Of a stretch of DNA of 64,000 bases, positions 35,529 to 45,483 are shown in pieces (the first letter of the stretch is position 1; each line of letters opens with the position of its first letter). A program made the position numbers and the translations under genes. Source of the stretch: Vibrio alfacsensis (GTDB lineage Bacteria; Pseudomonadota; Gammaproteobacteria; Enterobacterales; Vibrionaceae). The notes under the pieces are model-generated. The model made no database searches, was not told where the DNA came from, and saw only the letters and a list, made by a program, of their open reading frames with translations. The DNA lies in assembly GCF_003544875.1 (NCBI RefSeq), contig NZ_CP032094.1, forward strand, positions 1,364,001 to 1,428,000, read 5' to 3'.

Positions 35529-36929
35529 ATGAGTACCCTAACAGCTCAAGCTACTAATAATAGCGATTTTAAAAAACTCTTAAGCACCATGAAAGGTCAC
35601 CTTTTGTTTGGTACTTCTCACATGCTGCCATTTATCGTTGCTGGTGGTGTTCTACTGGCTTTAGCGGTAATGGCATCTGGTAAAGGTGCGGTACCTGCCG
35701 ACGGTTTATTGGCTGATATTTCTAATATCGGTATTAAAGGTCTGGTACTGTTTCCAATTATTCTGGGTGGCTTTATCGGTTACTCAATTGCAGACAAACC
35801 AGCACTTGCTCCAGCAATGATTTCTTCTGGCATCATGGCAGACATGGGCGGTGGCTTCCTTGGCTGTATCGTTGCAGGTTTCATCGCCGGTGGTGTGGTA
35901 TTCCAACTTAAGAAGATCCCTCTTTCTACCAACATGACGGCTCTGGGCGCGTACTTCATTTACCCACTAATTGGTACTCTCATTTCTGCAGGTATCGTGC
36001 TTTGGGGTATCGGTGAGCCAATCAAGATCTTCATGGCTTCTATGAACGAATTCTTAGCTTCTATGGCTGGCGCTTCTAAAGTGGTTCTAGGTGCTATTCT
36101 TGGCGGTATGACAGCGTTCGACATGGGTGGTCCAATCAACAAAGTAGCAACCCTATTTGCTCAAACTCAAGTTGATACACAACCTTGGCTAATGGGTGGC
36201 GTTGGTATCGCTATCTGTACACCTCCTCTAGGCATGGCACTAGCCACATTCCTATTCAAGAAGAAATTCACTAAGCAAGAGCAAGAAGCAGGTAAAGCAG
36301 CTGCAATCATGGGTTCAATCGGTATCTCTGAAGGTGCTATCCCATTCGCAGCAAACGACCCAATGCGCGTGCTTCCATCTATCGTTGCTGGTGGTATTGT
36401 TGGCTGTGTGTTTGGTTTCCTAACGGACATCCTGCTACACGCACCATGGGGTGGCCTGATCACGGCACCAGTATCAAGCAACATTCCGATGTACGTAGTT
36501 GGTATCGCGCTAGGCTCACTCACCACAGCAGTTATCGTTGGATTCTGGAAACCAGTAGCTGAAGAAGAAGCTGAAGACGAAATCGCAGAAGCAGCACCTG
36601 TACAAGCTCAAGCAGCTCCAGCAGCAGGCGAAGGCGAGTACGACATCGTAGCAGTAACATGTTGCCCATCTGGCGTGGCACACACATTCATGGCGGCAAA
36701 AGCACTTGAAAAAGCGGGCGCAGCGGCTGGTATCAAGATCAAAGTAGAAACGCAAGGTCAAAACGGCATCCAGAACCGCATCACGGACCTAGATGTAGCA
36801 AACGCGAAATTGGTGATTCTTGCTCACGATATCCAAGTGAAAGACGCACACCGATTTGCAAATGCGAATGTTGTGGAATGCTCAACTAAAGAAGCAATGA
36901 AAAACGCAACCAATCTAATTCAAGCTTAA
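35529..36929 (+). CDS. PTS fructose-type EIIC-EIIB fusion
   Basis: A 466-residue permease. The first 350 residues are the EIIC membrane domain (HLLFGTSHMLPFIVAGGVLLAL; DKPALAPAMISSGIMADMGGGFLGCIVAGFIAG; FDMGGPINKVA; GISEGAIPFAANDP), the usual signatures of fructose-family EIIC. After an Ala/Pro/Glu linker comes EIIB with the phosphorylated cysteine in VTCCPSGVAHTFMAAKALEKA. The EIIC-EIIB order differs from the EIIB-EIIB-EIIC of main FruA, so this is a fructose-like system for another sugar or polyol. The codon usage (strong GGT, GTA) suggests good expression. A terminator follows. No catabolic enzyme is adjacent. Confidence 0.9.
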   Translation: MSTLTAQATNNSDFKKLLSTMKGHLLFGTSHMLPFIVAGGVLLALAVMASGKGAVPADGLLADISNIGIKGLVLFPIILGGFIGYSIADKPALAPAMISSGIMADMGGGFLGCIVAGFIAGGVVFQLKKIPLSTNMTALGAYFIYPLIGTLISAGIVLWGIGEPIKIFMASMNEFLASMAGASKVVLGAILGGMTAFDMGGPINKVATLFAQTQVDTQPWLMGGVGIAICTPPLGMALATFLFKKKFTKQEQEAGKAAAIMGSIGISEGAIPFAANDPMRVLPSIVAGGIVGCVFGFLTDILLHAPWGGLITAPVSSNIPMYVVGIALGSLTTAVIVGFWKPVAEEEAEDEIAEAAPVQAQAAPAAGEGEYDIVAVTCCPSGVAHTFMAAKALEKAGAAAGIKIKVETQGQNGIQNRITDLDVANAKLVILAHDIQVKDAHRFANANVVECSTKEAMKNATNLIQA

Positions 36930-36950
36930 ATCTGATTAAGCTCCTCCCCT

Positions 36951-36979
36951 GAGCCCTCTCCCCCTAGAGGGCTCTTTTT
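36951..36979 (+). terminator. Rho-independent terminator after PTS operon
   Basis: GAGCCCTCT and AGAGGGCTC pair across CCCCCT and run into TTTTT. Confidence 0.9.
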
Positions 36980-37052
36980 ATTTGTTCCAAGCCCGTCTTA
37001 CAAAACTCAATGTCTATACTTAAAGTGGTATATCTAATTAGGAGACCTACTA

Positions 37053-37220
37053 ATGGATTTCACTGAAAAACTCCGCCTTCGAGGTAAGGCAGAAGAAGAT
37101 AGATTCTTTGCTGAACTTGATCGCCAACTTATTGAGGCCATGCACGAGAAACAAAAACGTGACGACGAACACGACGGCGAAAATGAATCGGTGATATCTC
37201 AGCACTCTCAAGAAAAGTAG
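37053..37220 (+). CDS. Small acidic/charged hypothetical protein (55 aa)
   Basis: ATG at 37053 follows TTAGGAGACCTACTA, an excellent ribosome-binding site, and the 55-residue frame ends at a TAG. The product (MDFTEKLRLRGKAEEDRFFA...) is highly charged and helical, with a basic start and an acidic tail, no cysteines and no membrane segment. It stands alone between the PTS terminator and the rhodanese gene. I do not recognise it; good initiation signals and codon use are the reasons for calling it. Confidence 0.6.
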   Translation: MDFTEKLRLRGKAEEDRFFAELDRQLIEAMHEKQKRDDEHDGENESVISQHSQEK

Positions 37221-37290
37221 TTCGTCTTCATACTCAACATTATGCTATATAAAACAGTTACATAACTATGTCGTTCGAGGGCACTTTTTA

Positions 37291-37638
37291 ATGCGACCAT
37301 TTACTCTTGCTTTAATGCTAATGTGTACCGGATTACTTCACTCAGTCGCACAGGCTTCTGAACGAGCGGAGCAAGGTTGGCAACTTATTGAACAAGGCGC
37401 AATGATAGTTGATGTTCGTACGCCGCAAGAGTTTGCGGATGGTCATTTGGACAATGCCATCAATTACCCACTGTCAGAGCTAGACACATATTTAGCCAAT
37501 GTTGATAAAGACGTACATATCGTCCTTTATTGCCGCAGCGGTAATCGCTCAGGGCAAGCGTATCAATACTTACAGTCACAAGGCTTCACAAACATTCATA
37601 ACGCCGGTGGATTGGTTGAGATGCAGCAGGTGAAGTAA
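37291..37638 (+). CDS. Periplasmic single-domain rhodanese (PspE-like)
   Basis: A 115-residue protein with a signal peptide (MRPFTLALMLMCTGLLHSVAQA) and one rhodanese domain: MIVDVRTPQEFADGHLDNAINYPLSEL and the active-site loop YCRSGNRSGQAY with the sulfur-carrying cysteine. Size and location match PspE/GlpE-like thiosulfate sulfurtransferases of the periplasm. Single gene; a terminator lies about 90 bases on. Confidence 0.88.
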   Translation: MRPFTLALMLMCTGLLHSVAQASERAEQGWQLIEQGAMIVDVRTPQEFADGHLDNAINYPLSELDTYLANVDKDVHIVLYCRSGNRSGQAYQYLQSQGFTNIHNAGGLVEMQQVK

Positions 37639-37730
37639 CGACATTCAGTACTACTCACCCTTCATAAATTGAGAGTACGTCAGGCTATTAAGTCACGCCG
37701 TTATGACTCCCTACAAAAAATGCTTAAACA

Positions 37731-37760
37731 AACGGCAGAGTAAATAGCACTCTGCCGTTT
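37731..37760. terminator. Bidirectional terminator
   Basis: AACGGCAGAGT and ACTCTGCCGTT pair across AAATAGC. It lies just after the stop of the convergent LysR gene. Confidence 0.8.
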
Positions 37761-37763
37761 ACC

Positions 37764-38714
37764 TTACCTCCCTCGCCCATACATCTTGTCGAAGTTTGGA
37801 ATGTTCTTTTCCCAAATGGGCGTCTCTTCTCCAACTATGGATTTGAGTGTGTCGATGAATAGCTTCGTTTTAATTGGTGCATCTCGATGTGGGTACACGG
37901 CGTAGAAAGTACCGAAATCATCAATATTCAAGTCCGTCATAATTGGAACTAACTTGCCTTGTTTGATTTCGTCTTGCACCATCTGTGCGGTTACCACCGC
38001 AAGCGTATTTCCACCCGCAGCGCTTCTTGCCAACATTTCTACATCATTCACTTTATAAGCGGCATTAAGCTGAAAATGCTGTTGTTTACCTTGCTCATCT
38101 TGATAGCCGAATTTATCGAATAACAAACCTGGGGCGGCGTAAATAGTGGCGGGTAAAGATTCCAATATCTCCAGACTGTTCACCTCTCCATGTTTTTCTA
38201 AAAATCTCGGGGCGGCAACAATCAACAGACGGCTTCGCGCAATCTTTCGAGTAATCAAGCTTGAGTTTTTAGGTCGTCCGATACGGAAGCCAATATCAAA
38301 ACCCTCTTGCACCATATCAACCATGCGATCTTCTAAGCGCAGTTCAAACTCTACATCTGGATATTGTTGTTGAAACACTGAAATCGCATCTTGAACGTAT
38401 TGACGCCCGAACATGGTCGAGCTGGTAATGCGCAAGACACCACGAGGCTCTTCGTGATAGTTCTGCGCCAAACGGTGAGTATCACTCAGTAAAGTGCGCA
38501 GGGCTTTGGCTTGGTTAACCATTTCATTACCAGCAACCGTCAATGACAGTGAGCGCGTGGTTCGGTTAAGTAAGCGAACGCCCAACTCATCTTCCAATCT
38601 ACTGATCTGCTTTGAGACCACAGAGCGGTCAACATTCTTTTGTTCTGCTACTTTTATGAATGAGCCAAACTCAACGACTTCAAGTAACAGTAATAATCGG
38701 CTAGAGAAATCCAT
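37764..38714 (-). CDS. LysR-family regulator
   Basis: A 316-residue regulator. The helix-turn-helix reads LLEVVEFGSFIKVAEQKNVDRSVVSKQISRLEDELGVRLLNRTTRSLSLT, of the common CrgA/DsdC-like branch. I start at ATG 38714 (MDFSSRLL), which gives the family's usual N-terminus; the longer frame to 38747 adds 11 unusual residues. It is divergent from an enoyl-CoA hydratase-like gene at 38899 and probably regulates it. Ends with an unusually basic tail (KMYGRGR). Confidence 0.88.
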   Translation of the reverse strand: MDFSSRLLLLLEVVEFGSFIKVAEQKNVDRSVVSKQISRLEDELGVRLLNRTTRSLSLTVAGNEMVNQAKALRTLLSDTHRLAQNYHEEPRGVLRITSSTMFGRQYVQDAISVFQQQYPDVEFELRLEDRMVDMVQEGFDIGFRIGRPKNSSLITRKIARSRLLIVAAPRFLEKHGEVNSLEILESLPATIYAAPGLLFDKFGYQDEQGKQQHFQLNAAYKVNDVEMLARSAAGGNTLAVVTAQMVQDEIKQGKLVPIMTDLNIDDFGTFYAVYPHRDAPIKTKLFIDTLKSIVGEETPIWEKNIPNFDKMYGRGR

Positions 38715-38898
38715 ACACATTGTGTCCCATGAAATTATTGTTGCCATATTAGCACCAATTAAATGCCATTTTGTTTATTTTTCTTAGCTTATTATACATC
38801 TATAGTAGCTTCATACACCGGGTAGAGAGACAAATCTCTTTGTATCCAGTCAACAAACAACCAGCATCGCTGTACCGAAAGCGAATGAGGAAAGAGCA

Positions 38899-39714
38899 AT
38901 GAAAACACTATCAATCACACAACAAAATGGCATCGCTACTGTTGAAATCAACAACCCACCAGTGAACGTACTGACTATCGATTTAATCAATGAAATCAAT
39001 GAATTTGTACTATCACTTAAAGATGACCGCGATACGAAAGTGGTGGTATTCAAATCGCTTCATGAGTCTTTCTTCTTGGCGCATTTAGATTTGAACGTTA
39101 TCAACGGCACACAAGGTGGTCAGGCAGCATCGATTGAATTCAACCACATGATTGCCAACATCAAAGCGATGAAACAAGTATCGGTTGCTGTGGTTGATGG
39201 CGTTGCTCGTGGTGGCGGTAATGAGTTCGTGATGGCGTGTGACTTGGCTTACGGCACTGAAAACGCGGCATTTGCTCAGCCAGAGATCCACGTCAATATC
39301 CCAACGGGTGGTCAAGGTGCGGTGCAGTTCGCTCGTCGCATGGGTAAAAACAAAGCGCTTCAAGCACTGCTACTTGGTAATGACTTTACCGCACAGCAAG
39401 CAGAGCAGTTAAACATCATCACTCAATTTGTTCCTAAAGCAGAGTTAGATGGGTTCCTGGCGGCGACATTGGGTGTGATTAGCCAACTAGAAGTGCGTGA
39501 CATCGTAATGTACAAAGAGATCATCGCAACCTCTATCAAAGATGAAGACGCAGGTGCGGAGCTAGAGCTGCGTTACTTCTTAGAGCGCGCAAAAGAGCAG
39601 AGAACTGCAGCGATCATCGACGCGTTCCTAAAACACGGCGGTCAAACAGAGCGTGAAGCGAAAGATATCCAAGGCATCTTTGTTGATACTGCGGCAGAGC
39701 TAAACAAACAATAG
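38899..39714 (+). CDS. Enoyl-CoA hydratase/isomerase family protein
   Basis: A 271-residue crotonase-fold protein. The opening MKTLSITQQNGIATVEINNPPVNVLTIDLINEINEFV is typical, and the oxyanion-hole segment VAVVDGVARGGGNEFVMACDLAYGTENAAFAQPEI follows. The common acidic residue after GGGNE is present; the second catalytic glutamate of hydratases is not obvious, so the reaction may be hydration, isomerisation or decarboxylation. ATG follows AGGAAAGAGCA. It is next to a divergent LysR gene, and a remnant of another LysR gene lies just downstream. Confidence 0.85.
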   Translation: MKTLSITQQNGIATVEINNPPVNVLTIDLINEINEFVLSLKDDRDTKVVVFKSLHESFFLAHLDLNVINGTQGGQAASIEFNHMIANIKAMKQVSVAVVDGVARGGGNEFVMACDLAYGTENAAFAQPEIHVNIPTGGQGAVQFARRMGKNKALQALLLGNDFTAQQAEQLNIITQFVPKAELDGFLAATLGVISQLEVRDIVMYKEIIATSIKDEDAGAELELRYFLERAKEQRTAAIIDAFLKHGGQTEREAKDIQGIFVDTAAELNKQ

Positions 39715-39745
39715 AACTTGGTTCATCATCCGCATGCTTTTGCTT

Positions 39746-39923
39746 ATCCCACAGCAAAGGGAAGGCAACGCGTCCGGTGTCGTCGCTTTTTGCTTTCACA
39801 TACAACGCCGCTAGATTATCCGCGCTGTATATCATGTACCCTTACCACAAAGAGCAATCACAAAAGCTTCGCGAGTTTATTGATTATGTCGGGGAAAGTT
39901 TCCAAACTCGCTTAACCCCTTAA
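39746..39923 (+). pseudogene. 3' remnant of a LysR-family gene
   Basis: A plus-strand frame ends at TAA 39921-39923 and encodes SALYIMYPYHKEQSQKLREF followed by IDYVGESFQTRLTP, which looks like the last strands and helix of a LysR effector domain. Nothing upstream of about 39746 encodes the DNA-binding half; the enoyl-CoA hydratase gene ends 32 bases before. It is a deletion remnant with no start codon of its own. Confidence 0.6.
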
Positions 39924-40097
39924 TCAAATTCATAGCTGACATATTCTTCGATTCTCAAGCTTGGGTCTGGATGGGACAATGATTTAGCCCAAAAAAAGAC
40001 AATAAAAAAGCCAAACTGGATGGCTTGGCTTTTCATCATCTTTCTTGTTCCGGAAGCATCAAAGCACATGAGAACAAGTGTGAATAACTGATAGAGA

Positions 40098-40544
40098 TTA
40101 TCGGCGTCGATTATTAAAACGAGCGCGATCAGCACGCTGCTTAGACGAACGCTCTTTGTGCGCAGACGCTGCTTTCGCTTGTGAAGCCAGAATCGATTCT
40201 ACGGTTAATTCCATTGGCTCACGTGGTTCCAATCCATGACGGAAAGTACGTGCACGTGGTGGCAAGTTGTACTCGTATTCAGACGCCTTTGGCATACGCT
40301 TGTAGCGGTATAGGTAAAAGTTCTCTACTCGCTCGCGAGCCCATTCCGTTTTCTTCAGGTATTTCACGCTGCTTGCAATGCTTGGTTTAGTATTGAAACA
40401 GTTCATACGCATTGCAGTATCTAGAATTTCCCAGCCATAAAAATCTACAAGCTGCTGCAACATGTCTTCAATTTTAAGACCATGTAATGGGTTGTTCTTC
40501 TGCAGTTCAATTCGTTCTTCTTCGGTCATAAATTCATGGCTCAT
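40098..40544 (-). CDS. VF530 family DNA-binding protein, with basic C-terminal tail
   Basis: A 148-residue protein. Residues 15-80 (NNPLHGLKIEDMLQQLVDFYGW; MRMNCFNTKPSIASSVKYLKKTEWARERVENFYLY) are the VF530 domain, named after a Vibrio fischeri protein and thought to bind double-stranded DNA. The remaining 65 residues are a very basic tail (HKERSSKQRADRARFNNRRR). A second, tail-less member lies at 55533-55751. AAGGAGTCGTTC precedes the ATG. Single gene; regulatory targets unknown. Confidence 0.88.
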   Translation of the reverse strand: MSHEFMTEEERIELQKNNPLHGLKIEDMLQQLVDFYGWEILDTAMRMNCFNTKPSIASSVKYLKKTEWARERVENFYLYRYKRMPKASEYEYNLPPRARTFRHGLEPREPMELTVESILASQAKAASAHKERSSKQRADRARFNNRRR

Positions 40545-40728
40545 GAACGACTCCTTACTGATGAGTGGCGCTTATCGGCTTACCACAGTGCCCTTTTAAT
40601 AAGGGTAAAATAAAATCATAGCGGCGAATAACCTGCGCCTATTTTCGTTTATTCAAGGTTTAAGGCTATTCGCTATCTACAGGCTAAAAACTATCTACAG
40701 GTTAATAACTACTGACTAAATAGTTTCG

Positions 40729-42369
40729 TTACGCAGCGCTTAGTACTTTTTCTTGATGCGCCATGTACTCTTCAAACGTACCTTGGAAATTCACCAACTT
40801 TTTGTCTCTTACATCAATAATCGACGTCGCAAGCGATGATACAAACTCTCGGTCGTGACTCACAAAGATCAACGTGCCTGTATACACTTTTAGTGCGCTG
40901 TTGAGTGCTTCAATCGCTTCCATATCCATGTGGTTGGTTGGCTCATCCATAACCAGCACATTGATGTCTTGCATCATTAGCTTACCAAATAGTAGGCGGT
41001 TCTTCTCACCACCTGAGCAATTTCTCGCCTTTTTATTCGCATCGTCAGCCGTGAATAATAGACGTCCTAAGATGCCACGCACCATTAAGTCATTGTGTTT
41101 AACGGTACGCCACTGGGAGATCCACTCAAAGATCGTCAAATCGTTATCAAAATCTGCACTGCTGTCTTGCGGGCAGTAACCGATCGAAGCGTTTTCAGAC
41201 CACTTTACTACACCCTGAGTTTGCTCTAGTTCGTTCACTAGACAACGTAGCAAGGTTGTTTTACCCACACCGTTTTCACCGATGATAGCAAGGCGAGTGC
41301 CCGCTTCAAGTAACAAGTTGCCTTTTTCAAACAACAGCTCATCACCAAACGAGTGACCAAGGTCTTGCAGTTCCAATGCTAAACGATGCAGTTTTTTACC
41401 CTCACCGAAATCAATCGATGGGCTCACACGGCTACTTGCTTTCACTTCGTCGAGTTGGATTTTATCCATCTTTTTAGCGCGAGAGCTGGCTTGTTTCGCC
41501 TTAGATGCATTTGCACCAAAGCGGTTTACGAAATCTTGCAGTTCGTTGATTTCAGCGGTTTTCTTCGCGTTAGAAGCCAATAGCTGTTCACGACGTAGAC
41601 CCGAGGCTTCGAGGAAGTACTCGTAGTTACCTGGATAAATGCGTAGCTCACCGTAGTCAATATCTGCCATGTGCGTACAGACAGAGTTTAGAAAATGGCG
41701 GTCGTGCGAGATGATGATCATCGTACACTTACGTTGGTTTAACTCTTCCGCCAACCAGTTGATGGTGTGAATGTCCAAGTTGTTGGTTGGTTCGTCGAGT
41801 AGCAAAATATCAGGATTTGCAAAAAGGGCCTGTGCCAACAGCACACGCAATTTCCAGCCCGGAGCCACTTGCTGCATCAAACCAAAATGCAGTTCTTCTT
41901 CAATACCAGCTTGAAGCAAAATATCACCAGCGCGGCTCTCTGCGGTATAGCCATCCATTTCCGCAAATTCGCTTTCCAGTTCCGCGACTTTCATACCGTC
42001 TTCTTCACTCATCTCTGGTAATGAGTAGATACGGTCACGCTCTTGCTTCACTTCCCATAATTTACGGTCACCCATAATCACGGCATCAATCACGCTGTAT
42101 TGTTCAAACGCAAACTGATCTTGGCTCAATACGCCTAATTTTAACCCTGGAGTAATCGATACGTTACCTGAGCTTGGCATTAACGCACCACTCAGAATTT
42201 TCATGAACGTTGACTTACCACAACCGTTTGCACCAATTAGGCCGTAACGGTTACCGTTACCAAACTTAGCTGAAATGTTTTCAAATAGAGGTTCAGCACC
42301 AAATTGCATGGTGATGTTATTTGTACTTATGATAGCGGCGTCCTCGCAGTAAATTTCTTTTAATAACAA
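40729..42369 (-). CDS. ybiT: ABC-F family ATPase, YbiT type
   Basis: A protein with two ABC ATPase domains and no membrane part, as in ABC-F ribosome-acting proteins. The first has Walker [10 protein letters not shown] and [11 protein letters not shown]; the second has GENGVGKTT, signature [16 protein letters not shown] and [10 protein letters not shown]. Long stretches match E. coli YbiT (530 residues) by eye, such as [17 protein letters not shown] and [18 protein letters not shown]. The frame opens at a TTG at 42369 with no good ribosome-binding site. GAGGA lies seven bases before an ATC codon that precedes [11 protein letters not shown], so the true start may be that ATC at about 42330, a rare start codon, or the later ATG at 42309. 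YbiT-type factors act on ribosomes with nascent chains. Confidence 0.9.
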   Translation of the reverse strand: MLLKEIYCEDAAIISTNNITMQFGAEPLFENISAKFGNGNRYGLIGANGCGKSTFMKILSGALMPSSGNVSITPGLKLGVLSQDQFAFEQYSVIDAVIMGDRKLWEVKQERDRIYSLPEMSEEDGMKVAELESEFAEMDGYTAESRAGDILLQAGIEEELHFGLMQQVAPGWKLRVLLAQALFANPDILLLDEPTNNLDIHTINWLAEELNQRKCTMIIISHDRHFLNSVCTHMADIDYGELRIYPGNYEYFLEASGLRREQLLASNAKKTAEINELQDFVNRFGANASKAKQASSRAKKMDKIQLDEVKASSRVSPSIDFGEGKKLHRLALELQDLGHSFGDELLFEKGNLLLEAGTRLAIIGENGVGKTTLLRCLVNELEQTQGVVKWSENASIGYCPQDSSADFDNDLTIFEWISQWRTVKHNDLMVRGILGRLLFTADDANKKARNCSGGEKNRLLFGKLMMQDINVLVMDEPTNHMDMEAIEALNSALKVYTGTLIFVSHDREFVSSLATSIIDVRDKKLVNFQGTFEEYMAHQEKVLSAA

Positions 42370-42533
42370 GCTCTTAATTTACTTACGAGATACTGTTAAA
42401 AAAGGTCATATTGAATTTGGCCGCCATTCTATATGATTCATTCTTACGGTGATATAGGTCACATTAATATTGCGAGAGATTTTCAAAGAAACAAGCTCAA
42501 GGGGCTCTCTTTAGATTTGTAGGATGGAGCATG

Positions 42534-42887
42534 CTATGGCTCTAAAATTCCGATTTTCATCCTCAAAAAAGGCTCTCTATTTACTTACTCCTAGTGATTC
42601 AAACAAACTAATCATTAACCAACTTAACCAACTTAACCAAGGTTATGCCGCTCAAGGTAATCCAACGCCATGGTCAGTATCTTATTCATTAGCTATAACT
42701 AACCTTGCAGCAAGCGGCAGCCAGACAACTTTCTGTCCCCGCAATTTCGTTAATCTTAGAAAGTGTGTTGTTAAGTGAGTCGCTCACCATCCATTCAATC
42801 ATAAGTAGTGCCATCATCCTTGGGGGTATCGCTTTAGTATTTTTATCTCGATCCCAAAAACTAACAAAAACGCCAGCAAGCCAATAA
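42534..42887 (+). pseudogene. Remnant of an EamA-family transporter gene
   Basis: From 42705 a frame encodes QQAAARQLSVPAISLILESV and then LLSESLTIHSIISSAIILGGIALVF, the last two helices of an EamA-type transporter. Upstream, the reading is broken: stops lie in the expected frame and a 9-base tandem repeat (AACCAACTT) interrupts it at 42618-42641. No start or first repeat remains. It is a decayed 3' piece. Confidence 0.6.
42618..42641. repeat. 9-bp tandem repeat AACCAACTT, about 2.7 copies
   Basis: AACCAACTT occurs twice in direct succession and a third time in part, inside the decayed transporter gene. Confidence 0.8.
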
Positions 42888-43273
42888 AAATAAAACTTTC
42901 CTCTCAACTTATCTCCCATCATCTATGCTTTTGTTAGGCACTTGTTTGCGCAGTACTTTGAGGACGAGTAATAACTAACACGCTGGCGATGGGCTTTGAA
43001 TAAAAATCGGTTTGGTTATGCCTGTAAATCTGTATCAGTAATGAGACTTATAGTGCAACTTTTTCTTGGTCATTTCCCCCTCAAGCTAAAGGCTATGGGG
43101 GTTGAACTGTGATTTGAGTATTTTGCCCCAACTTGATTTTGACAAAGGATTTACAAACCACTGTTTTTTGGCCGCTATATTCCGCCTCCGAAATTCTTTC
43201 AGAATGAATTTCTGATTATTGATTGCGTAAATTCATCCACTTACCACCATAAAACAGAGCAAACGTTGATACT
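42888..43273. other. Intergenic region upstream of the FUSC operon
   Basis: This 386-base region should hold the promoter of the efflux operon at 43274. TTCCGCCTCCGAAATTCTTTC-type sequence and GAAATTCTTTC/GAATGAATTTC near 43190-43215 form a weak inverted repeat. I see no gene in it. Confidence 0.4.
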
Positions 43274-45473
43274 ATGAACGACAAAGTCAAATTCGCCATA
43301 AAAGTAGCGCTTAGCCTGACTCTGGCATATTTGATCCCTTTTGCTCTGGGTTGGCCTCAAGCATCTACCGCAGCAACAACTGTCATGTTGATTGCATCCA
43401 CTGCCAGTCGCCGAGAGTCACTCGCTAAGGGGACATTGCGTGTACTTGGCACCATCGTTGGCGCGGTCATTGGATTATTGTTGGTTGGGATGTTTGCGCA
43501 AGACCGCTTGTTGTACATGCTCAGCGTTTCTATTGTCATTTCATTTATCTTTTATTTTCGCAATGCTTACCAAAAAGACCCTACGTTACTTGCATTAACA
43601 GGCGTCATGGTTTTAATGATGTCCAACGGCGGCGATGCAGAGGGCGCATTTCTTTACGGTGTCGATCGAGCATATATGACCATCTTTGGGGTGGTGCTTT
43701 ATACCTTGGTGGGTACATTTCTGTGGCCGACAAAAACAGAGCAAAACCTTCGTCAAATGGTTGAGCAACTTAACCAAGCGCAACACGCATTATTCAATGC
43801 CATATTGCTAAGCTTTGACCAAAGAACGGACCCTGTGGCTATCTCCCCTCATTCGGAGACAAAAGAAAGCACAAATGATGACGAGGAAAGCATCGACCAA
43901 GACGACAAGGCATCACCATCCATCGATACCTTACTCGCGAACGTATTTGCTGCACAAAATGCGCTTGAACAACGTTTTGCCATGGTCAGTGCCGAATGCA
44001 GCGATGTTTCTGCTTACATCAAAGAGTGGCAGTTAACAGTCCACTTTAATAAGCAAATCACTCAAGAGCTCAGTGTTGCTGCACACAGTCACTTTAGCCA
44101 CCAGCAAGACCGAAGCTGCATCAACAACTTCGAACAAGCCATCGAAGAAATCCAAACTCTCTTCAAAACCTGTCAAGAGGTGTGGGACAACAACGGGCCG
44201 GCTTACCGTGCTCAAGAATTTAACGTCGATTACAGCCAGCAAGCTCTATCGGATGCAACGCATCTAGTAAAAGGCTCAGCGCTGACACTTGGTCACCTAC
44301 TAAAGTTGATGCACCAAAGCTTATCTCGACTAGCAGAGAGTATTAGCTGCATCGATTCTGTGACGAATAACGTATCATTCGAGCAAGCACTCCCGCAGCA
44401 AAAGAGTAAGTTTCTATGGTGGGATGCAGAAAACTTCAAGACGGCCATAAAAACGTTCACCACCTATTGGATTGCTGGGCTTATTTGGATCTACTTTAAC
44501 CCTCCTGGCGGTTACTCATTCGTCACTTTCTCAACCATATTCATGTCATTACTGTCATTTGTGCCCGTTCATCCCTTTGTTCTGCTCATTCTGTTTACGT
44601 TTGGCTTTCTATTTGCGGTGCCATCTTACGTCTTCATATTACCAGGGCTAGAGTTAGGGGCAGAACTCGGGTTATTCATTTTATCTATACTTTTGTGGGC
44701 TTTTATCTGTTCAAAGGCCCTGTGACCATTTTCTATATGATTGGCTTGTTCGTTCTTGGGCTCAATAACGACATGACCTATCACTTTGGCATTCTCATGA
44801 CCATCATGACTCTGTTTTATATGGTGGTATTCATGATCATTTTTGCTCATTACTTCCCGTTTAGTTCTCGCCCAGAACACTTATTCTTAACCTTAAAAGA
44901 GCGCTATTTCCGGCATGTTGGGGCGTTGTTTACCAGCTACCAAGAACAATCGGAATCAAGTTTTAGAAAAGTGAAGCGCTCATTGCACCTTGTAACGCTC
45001 AATGTCTCGTCCAAAAAAATCATGGTTTGGGGATCAAAGATCAATCATAAGCTCTTTGAAAAGACGCCTCCGGAAGCCATTGGGGCATTCACAAAATCAT
45101 GTGATGCACTGAGCAACCACATTAATATTTTAATGGCCACCGAACAAAAGTTGCTCAGCAATCCCCTGATTAAACAGCTACGAGCAAAACACACTGATTC
45201 CATATTACCTCTGATGGCAGGCGCACTTGCCAACCATCAGGGCACTCATGAACTCGATTCCGTGTTCGAACAGTACAGCCTCGATTACCAATCCTTTGAA
45301 AATAAACTGGAAGATTTCTTTCTCGAGTTGGAGTTATCTGACTACGCTTATTCAGATATAGCGGGTTTTATATCTTACTGAATTTAAAACGGAACGTATT
45401 CGAAGCCATCAATCAATGCAAGCAAACCTATGAGGATATCGATTGGGTGAACTTACGTCAGAAGCGGTTTTAA
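43274..45473 (+). CDS. FUSC family (aromatic acid exporter AaeB-like) transporter, two -1 frameshifts
   Basis: Joined, a 733-residue inner-membrane protein with two groups of about six helices (residues 5-150 and 390-520) separated by a long cytoplasmic helical region, as in AaeB and other FUSC proteins that export aromatic carboxylic acids with an HlyD partner. The first frame stops at 44725; one T added to TTTT at 44691-44694 gives LSILFVGFYLFKGPVTIFYM. The second frame stops at 45381; one T added to TTTT at 45366-45369 gives a C-terminus ending VNLRQKRF at 45473. The neighbours (outer-membrane factor, DUF1656, HlyD) complete the pump. Confidence 0.82.
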
Positions 45474-45483
45474 AGGTGAGGGA

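Noticed and set aside
42705..42887. A functional 60-residue small membrane protein
   Set aside because: It matches the end of EamA transporters, starts inside a helix and has no ribosome site, so it is a remnant.
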